A stretch of 64,000 nucleotides of DNA, taken from the NCBI GenBank assembly GCA_964023275.1, contig OZ029929.1, forward strand, positions 9,057,856-9,121,855, written 5' to 3'. Source of the DNA: Norana najaformis (Eukaryota; Annelida; Clitellata; Crassiclitellata; Hormogastridae). Numbering within the stretch: position 1 is the first letter of the stretch; each line of letters begins with the position of its first letter. Positions 58,185-64,000 of this stretch are shown here, in pieces. The notes under the pieces are model-generated. The model was given only the letters and a program-made list of their open reading frames with translations. It had not been told where the DNA came from and did no database searches. A program made the translations under genes and the position numbers.

Positions 58185-60469
58185 CTAGGTCTTAAATCCA
58201 TCTTGCATCGTGGGAGGGCTGGTTAGCTCTTCGATCGTCCTCATCCTCTTCTCCCTCCGCACGGGTACAGCTGCGATGATAATAACAACGACGCTGACGC
58301 CGATGATGATTGTCGTTGTCTATTTACACGCCCTATGTCCTTCTGTTCGTATGCCTGTCGCACTCTTTCTACCTATCTCCCTCTTTCTCCCTAGTCGTCG
58401 TACGGCGAGTGTTTCGCCTCTTGCTCGCCGGCTCTAGCAGGTGTGCATGACCGCTGCACAGAATTACGCATGGCCGACTGGGTGTCGAAACAGCCATAAG
58501 TCCCTGGAAAATTCTATCCCCAAAGTCCACAGCCGATAAGAAAATGCTGGATAGTAATTGTGCCGGGGAAGATTCTGTCATCCTGATGGAAATCAAATTG
58601 CTGTGGATTCACTGTATGCGAAGAACCGGTATGTGAAAAGGTAAAAGGTAAAATAGGGTGATAGAGAGAAGATCAGGCTGCATGGACAAGCATACGCTCA
58701 GATTTGGGATAAGACTGGATTGCTTGACGTGGGTTGCGATCAAATGAGACGAGATTAGCTGTAATTAGACAAAATGAGACTACATGGATAGATTGCTTCG
58801 GGATGAGATGGGACAGAATGTCACTATATTAGAATGTTGCCCCATACTCTCCATATACATTAGCTCAGGTGGGGTCTTCGTAGAAATCATAGCCCAAATG
58901 GATACAACAATAATACATGGCCCACAGCTATGACCATTTCCGTTTTTGCCACATTTTGCAGGCCACAGCCATTAGCAAAGGTAATATTATAGCGCTATTT
59001 TGTACGTACAGTATCGAGCTTTAAATTTCTAGTTCAGCCTAGAGGGTGACATTCTTATTTACACATAATGACAGGTCTCAGAGATGCGTATAAGGCGCCA
59101 TAAGCCTACAAATGTCTAGTTACCCACCTCTGATTTATTCCGCGTCGCTATAGGTGGTGCATCGATAGGCAACAGTTACTTACTTACTTACTTTTCCTGT
59201 AATCCCATAATGCACCGAACTCCTTTGGTTCAATCGCGGCCAACAGCAACAAGGGCCGTTAGCGTCGTTCTTTAGTATGATCTTCATGAGGTAGGGTCAT
59301 ATTTCGAGAGGGTCTCTTTAGGTGGCCGCACCGCGAGGCCACGCACAGCGACGTACAGGCGCTAGGTGTGACCAGCGGAGGCGATCGCTGCTGCTGCTGC
59401 TGCAGCTGCAGCTGAGCGTACAACACGAGAGAAGGCTTGTGCTTGGCACACGGTGCCATCGCACAAGCCGCGCCTGATCAATATCCCGTCCTCAGCCTCA
59501 GCCTCTGCAACCGCTGCTGCTGCGTCTGACGGTGATGATGATGATGATGATTTGTCTCATTATATAAATAGTCGATCCAGGCACGCACGTATGCAAACTT
59601 CCTTCCCTGATGAATTTTCTCTAGTTGGCGCCGTATAAATATCTGATTACATCGGATTGCATAGCTGCACATGCAGTAATGCAGACTATTTAATTAATAA
59701 TAAGTGATGACGATATTTGCTTATGTACTTACGTGTGTATATGTTTTATGAATGTACCTAAGTATGCATGCATGTAGGCCTATATATACTTGTTTATGAC
59801 TGCATGTATGGATGCATGTATGCATGTGTACCTATGTTCATCTGTGCGGGCGGGCGGGCGTCCGTACGACAATCACGTGTGGATGTTTATATATGCGCAT
59901 GCGCATTGGTATGCATGCATAGATAGATGTAGGACTATGTATGTATCGATGAATTATGTATGTAGGCCTAGTCGAAGAGAAGCACATCATCGTCGTAACT
60001 GTTGAAACATTGGAAGAATAATTAGTTCTTGGACATCCCCAAAATGAAATTCCCACGGAAATAACAGGCAACTCCGCCACTGCCTTTAGCCGGGAAGTGC
60101 CAGTCCCAAGCCTGGATAAAGGAGGGCGACGTCAACGGGGTTTGATACCATAAGATGTCGTTAAACATTGGAACTACTAATTAACAGGCGCCTCCTGGTG
60201 AATGCAGTAAGTCTGCACTCGACAGCCAGCACTAGAAGACGAAATTGAAAGAAGGAAAGGCACAAACAACTTCTGATAATAAATACGTAAAATAAACTAT
60301 ATTGCGCTTAGTGGCCTTGGGCTTGAGAGTGCAAACATTGTAACAAATGACATACTTTAACCACTTAAAATCATTTGCCATATCTTCCGAAAAAAATAAA
60401 AAATAAAATGGTAGGCTATTGCGTACACTTGGGTTTTTCCAAACACCCGCTGGCTCATCACAATGCGGG
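58185..60469. other. Non-coding stretch with small repeats
   Basis: (acttact) LINE D-like tail at 59173-59192, (ctg)n/(cagctg) at 59388-59415, (gatgat) at 59532-59551, and atgcatgt-rich sequence 59700-59950. At 60090-60165 is an RTE-type 3' end-like block ('ccagtcccaagcctggataa aggagggcgacgtcaacgg'), with a weaker echo at 11700-11760. No exon supported. Confidence 0.45.
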
Positions 60470-60474
60470 GCCGT

Positions 60475-60640
60475 CGTTTCCCGCATGCGTGCTCTCGTGA
60501 TAAAGTGTGCGTCGATAAGATTCACTACTGATGTCAGCCCGCTTGTCCGCATGGCGCCGTCAGCCAATCATATCACCCCACCACGTGATTGATATGTCCC
60601 ATCCAGCACGTGATCCGCGCGAGCACAAACAAATCGTTAA
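60475..60640. promoter_or_regulatory. Candidate promoter-like cluster
   Basis: In 165 bp: 'cgcatgcg' (NRF1-like half site, 60482), 'agccaatca' (CCAAT box, 60562), two 'cacgtg' E-boxes (60580 and 60607), and a raised CG content including 'cgcgcg'-type strings. No first exon with a donor was identified on either side. Motif cluster only. Confidence 0.3.
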
Positions 60641-60744
60641 CCCGATGACTCATGGAAAATTCCTATAGAAACGCTGGCTTAAACTTGCTGACTAAGCTAC
60701 AATTGCTACATTTTGCGTCTAGTTAAATGGTACACTATTTGCAA

Positions 60745-61662
60745 TAGAGGCCGACCGAAATTCGGTTTCGGCGTCGAAAGTGTCCATATGGCGACTTTCG
60801 GCATAGTTTCGGTTTCGGCCGAAAAAGAAAAGCTAACTTTCGGTTTACTTTCGGTTTCGGCCGAAAGTGATCTTGGCTTTCGGTCGCCAACCGAAAGTCT
60901 ATTGTTACGCTCACAGGTGGTCTGTCTACTGCTGTAGCTAATAGGCCTATATGTAACTAGCGGTAGTAGCGGCCTGAGTATGTTCTGCGCTTTCGCTTCA
61001 ATGATCAACCTATGCACGACGTTTCCACGTGTTGATGCGGAGAATCGGATATTTATATTGACATGTAGTAACTTAAACGAAGTATGGACCGTTCACATGT
61101 TATATAACGCTCTGGGGTAGAAGTGGGTTCCGGTTTTGTTATATGCGTTATATAGGGGTGGGTGGTGGATTTGTTATATGTGACCCGCCATACCAAAACT
61201 AGGCGCTTGTCGGCAACGTTAAATTACGAGCAATAAGCAGAAAACGGCGAATTTTGACTATATTATGCAAAATCCGTTTTCATCAAATTTAGGCTATATT
61301 ATATCTTTACAACAAAATAAATACCAAAAAGAAACTTAAAATTATTAGTTTATCGATAAAATTGAGAGTTGTGATTAGGACTCAGTGAAAAAGATGCGGA
61401 AATCCAAACAACTTTGATCGTTTTCAAAGGGTATCATTTAGAGTCGCCTCAGTGAAAGGCATCAATGTTATACATGCTTAGAAAGGTCACGATCTGGTCT
61501 ACATAGTAATATGAGCAACACGATTGGTAGAAAATAGTTAATATATTTCGGTTTCGGCCGAAAGTTTTGTTAAACTTTCGGTTTCGGCCGAAAGTAATTT
61601 TTAACTTTCGGTCTGGTTTCGGTTTCGGCCGAAACCAGAAATTCACTTTCGGTCGGTCTCTA
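60745..61662. mobile_element. Non-autonomous hAT-type element, 918 bp, with TTTCGGCCGAAA subterminal repeats
   Basis: Ends are inverted: 'tagaggccgaccgaaa' at 60745 and 'ctttcggtcggtctcta' at the right. Flanking 8-mers atttgcaa (60737-60744) and attttcaa (61663-61670) match at 7 of 8. Both subterminal regions (60760-60905 and 61545-61655) are packed with the palindrome 'tttcggccgaaa' and 'ctttcggtttcggcc'. The middle (60910-61540) is AT-rich and non-coding. hAT affiliation is inferred from the 8-bp duplication. Confidence 0.8.
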
Positions 61663-61674
61663 ATTTTCAAGTCA

Positions 61675-62345
61675 TGTAACCTATACTCGGGAATACGGAA
61701 AATTAGGCGCCGCGCTGCAACGCCTTCGAGGATGTCGCTGGCGAATGCATTGGTCTCCAGTCGCCTCGTTTATGGTAATGCTGTCACAAAGTCAAACATG
61801 AAGCAACTCCAACCAGTTCAGAACGCTTTGGCGAGAGCCATAACTGATACGTCAAAAATAATATGAGAGTAAAACCTCTGCACTTAAATCTTTGCACTGG
61901 CTTCCTATTCAGCTAAGGATCTGTTTAAAACCGAGACTCGTAGTTTATAAAGCAACAAATTGTGGCCAACCACAGTATTTAAGTAAAACCTCATTCCCCA
62001 GACTTACCAGAATTAAACCAGGTATCTGTCTGCTTGCCTTTCTGTAGTTATGCCAAAACTATAACTGTTACTGGCAGGAGGGAGATGTTTTGGTTGCAGA
62101 GACTACTCTCTTCTCACATCTCTGTTCTGCTCAGTCTCTTATAATGTCTTTCCCGCCTCAACTCAGGACATTCCCTCTTTCAGCTGGCTTTGACTGACCA
62201 TTGACTGACATTCTGCATCAGTTGACTGACTTTTGACATTGACCTAATTACGGTTTGCTTTGGTGCGCCATCGGTTCAGGCGCTGTGCATTAGACACTGG
62301 CGCTGTACAAATTTTGCTCATTATGACTTATGCTGTAAGCATCTT
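61675..62345 (+). mobile_element. LINE family D (L2-like) remnant
   Basis: RT C-terminal blocks: GIRKIRRRAATPSRMSLANA, then LVSSRLVYGNAV and NALARAITDTSK. Further, broken, 'LHWLPI'-like sequence (cactggcttcctattcagct) at 61894. A 3' end-like 'tagacactggcgctgtacaa' lies at 62290. It starts 13 bp after the hAT-type element. Confidence 0.65.
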
Positions 62346-62387
62346 CTTGACAAATTATTGAATTGGGGCGAGAAATTGTTATCTTGT

Positions 62388-62532
62388 GCAAAAACTAAGC
62401 TCAGGTTTTCTGTGCTCTTCTGAAATCAGATTTCAAAAGTTTTCACGTCTCTGTTAGGTTCTTCCTCCTCCTGATAGGGTAGAAAAAACTTCTGTTTTAA
62501 AACCAGAAGACCAGTTTCGTAAAGGACATGGC
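62388..62532 (+). repeat. Dispersed repeat, copy 2 (partner 47937-48082)
   Basis: Same order and orientation as the partner; differs by scattered point changes. Confidence 0.8.
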
Positions 62533-62874
62533 GGAAATGAATATCATGATGTGGCTTGAATTAGGCAATGAGGCATTCTCCTTTGAGAACATCTGTTCCG
62601 ACAGGCTGCTGGCCACATGTTTATCCGGTCGAACGCCATCGTTGTGATCAGGTCCCGCGTGTGTGCTGACACCTGGCGAATGAAGGAAACCAATTTATGA
62701 GACGAATAGTCGGAAGGTGGCGCATGAATCAAACTGGCAGGAATGGATTGATCTGTTCTCGAAACGAATCCGATCCAACGTTATTTAGAGCAGAACTGAA
62801 TTGAATTTAGAGGAGAATTGCATCTACGGTTCTCTTGCGGCGTGACTAAGCACCTCCCCTCTGGCCTACTGCCT

Positions 62875-62942
62875 CAGTCAGTCAGTCAGTCAGTCAGTCA
62901 GTCAGTCAGTCAGTCAGTCAGTCAGTCAGTCAGTCAGTCAGC
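62875..62942. repeat. (CAGT)n microsatellite
   Basis: About 16 uninterrupted cagt units. Confidence 0.97.
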
Positions 62943-63215
62943 CAGTCTGCCTGTATGTCCCTTTCTGTTTGCCTTGCCTGTGCGCCTGCCTGTGTCTTTC
63001 ATTCTTTATGTGTATGTATGTCTCATTGTCACTGTCTTATCGACTGCGTCTCTCTCTCTCTCTCTGCCTGCATGTCTACCTGTCCTTTTCGTTGCCATTT
63101 TACCTGAATCTGTGAATATCTTCCGACTGCATACGTCGGTACGTCAGTCAGCCTTTACATCTGTTTGTCTGCCTGCATGTCTATGTGTCTGCTTGTCTGT
63201 CTGTCTGTCTGGCCG

Positions 63216-63421
63216 ACATCATACACACACCGTCTATCTTCTTGTCCTTTTCTCTGCCTCTGCCTGTACGTATGCGTGACCGTCTGTCGTGTTGTCTCCT
63301 TCTTCGTCTCTCCGTTCTTCTGTCAGTCTCTTCACATCATACACACACCGTCTATCTGCTTGTCCTTTTCTCTGCCTCTGCCTGTACGTATGCGTGACCG
63401 TCTGTCGTGTTGTCTCCTTCT
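63216..63421. repeat. Direct duplication, 88-bp unit, 118-bp period
   Basis: 63216-63303 and 63334-63421 are identical but for about three bases (for example cttcttgtcc against ctgcttgtcc). The unit is itself tctg/tgcc-rich. Confidence 0.9.
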
Positions 63422-63562
63422 GTCTATCGATCCGCATATTATTTGGTTTACGACTATCTCGGATCGTGTTGGTAATATTAACAATCTCAGTGTGTGTGCA
63501 TTGTCGACCGCCTCCTCCGCTAGATGGCCACGGCGCTGCTCCACTCTGGGCCGCCGAGTCAC

Positions 63563-63716
63563 TGCAGCGCCGCCTCAGCCGCTGGCGCCTCAGCCGCTGC
63601 CGACGCAGCCGCAGCTGCTGCTGCTGCTGCAGATGATGATGGTGAAGCTGATGCCTCCTCAGTCGCTTTGATGCCGGGCAGTGACTGAAGCAAAGCCTTA
63701 CAGGCACAAATCTCAG
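63563..63716 (-). CDS. Candidate coding exon with poly-Ala tract
   Basis: 154 bp, incoming phase 1 and outgoing phase 2. Reads EICACKALLQSLPGIKATEE, then ASASPSSS and an Ala-rich run encoded by GCA/GCG. Acceptor ctgtccgtttcag|CTG is strong; donor CTGCA|GTGACT is weak. Same strand as the MyTH4-FERM gene and far upstream; phases do not join the candidate at 58184. Could be an exon of the same gene, another gene, or an open stretch of triplet repeat. Confidence 0.3.
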
Positions 63717-64000
63717 CTGAAACGGACAGCTTCAGCCCTCTCCGTCTCCTCCCGCTGCCTCTCCGTTCCTTCATCCTCGGCCTCTTCCTCTGCCCCCTTC
63801 TCCTCCCCGGGAGACGCTGAGCAGCGGTCCAGATGGTCGGCCAAGGAGTGGCAGCAAGCGACGAATGCTCTTAACAACATCCTTAACAGCAGACACATAA
63901 ACAGACACATACGCACAGCAACGCACATATGCAGGCAGAGTCGCAGACACACAGAGAGGTACACAGACAGACGAGCGCCCACCCAGAAGTTCTGCAGACC

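Noticed and set aside
63234-63707. 157-codon minus-strand frame rich in Arg/Gln
   Set aside because: Crosses the 118-bp duplication and triplet repeats. The alternative minus-strand frame with an acceptor at 63716 is the better coding candidate.

Overview
This is a stretch of an animal nuclear genome, most likely from a bilaterian invertebrate or a non-mammalian chordate. I cannot place the species. The evidence is a MyTH4-FERM gene split by GT-AG introns, many LINE and tRNA-derived SINE remnants, hAT-type DNA elements with 8-bp target duplications, a Ty3/gypsy-type element, long microsatellites, and a 10-base N gap at 1491-1500 typical of a scaffolded assembly. I see no prokaryotic operon, CRISPR array, rRNA or intact tRNA gene.

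One host gene is readable, on the minus strand. Ten exons can be joined without breaking phase: 43.87-43.59 kb, 27.84-27.62, 22.41-22.17, 21.85-21.75, 18.50-17.70, 14.92-14.81, 14.11-13.88, 13.14-12.96, 12.36-12.20 and 10.95-10.88 kb. The last six encode a long acidic and Ser-rich linker, a full MyTH4 domain with a proline-rich insertion, and the first lobe of a FERM domain. This is the tail architecture of unconventional myosins and PLEKHH/MAX-1 proteins, which link actin or microtubule systems to membrane cargo. The upstream exons carry no domain I recognise. The rest of the FERM domain is not visible between 10.88 kb and the left edge. Three more candidate exons on the same strand (63.7, 58.1 and 2.0 kb) do not join directly to the chain.

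Nearly everything else is repeat. (i) LINE remnants fall into recurring 3'-end families, called A-E here: A ends in a 'gattacgat' tail, B in 'aaattacaattac', C in a 'ctgcctaagggcagaacac' module, D is L2-like with an 'acttacttact' tail, and E is CR1-like. (ii) Two non-autonomous hAT-type elements, at 11.86-12.16 and 60.75-61.66 kb, have inverted ends and 7/8-matching 8-bp target duplications. (iii) A decayed Ty3/gypsy-type element at 52.9-57.2 kb (minus) has its integrase upstream of the reverse transcriptase, the order of the Gmr1 group. (iv) A Tc1/mariner-like 5' stump lies at 34.67-34.90 kb. (v) Several tandem arrays (20, 40, 44, 47, about 80 and 118 bp periods), a 55-bp-arm palindrome at 41.94-42.08 kb and long microsatellites are present.

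The window is therefore the interior of one large intron-rich gene whose introns (up to about 16 kb) have filled with transposons. I found no convincing new cellular system. The most interesting items are the Gmr1-order element, the two hAT-type elements, the retroposon that split a satellite array, and the unassigned MyTH4-FERM protein.
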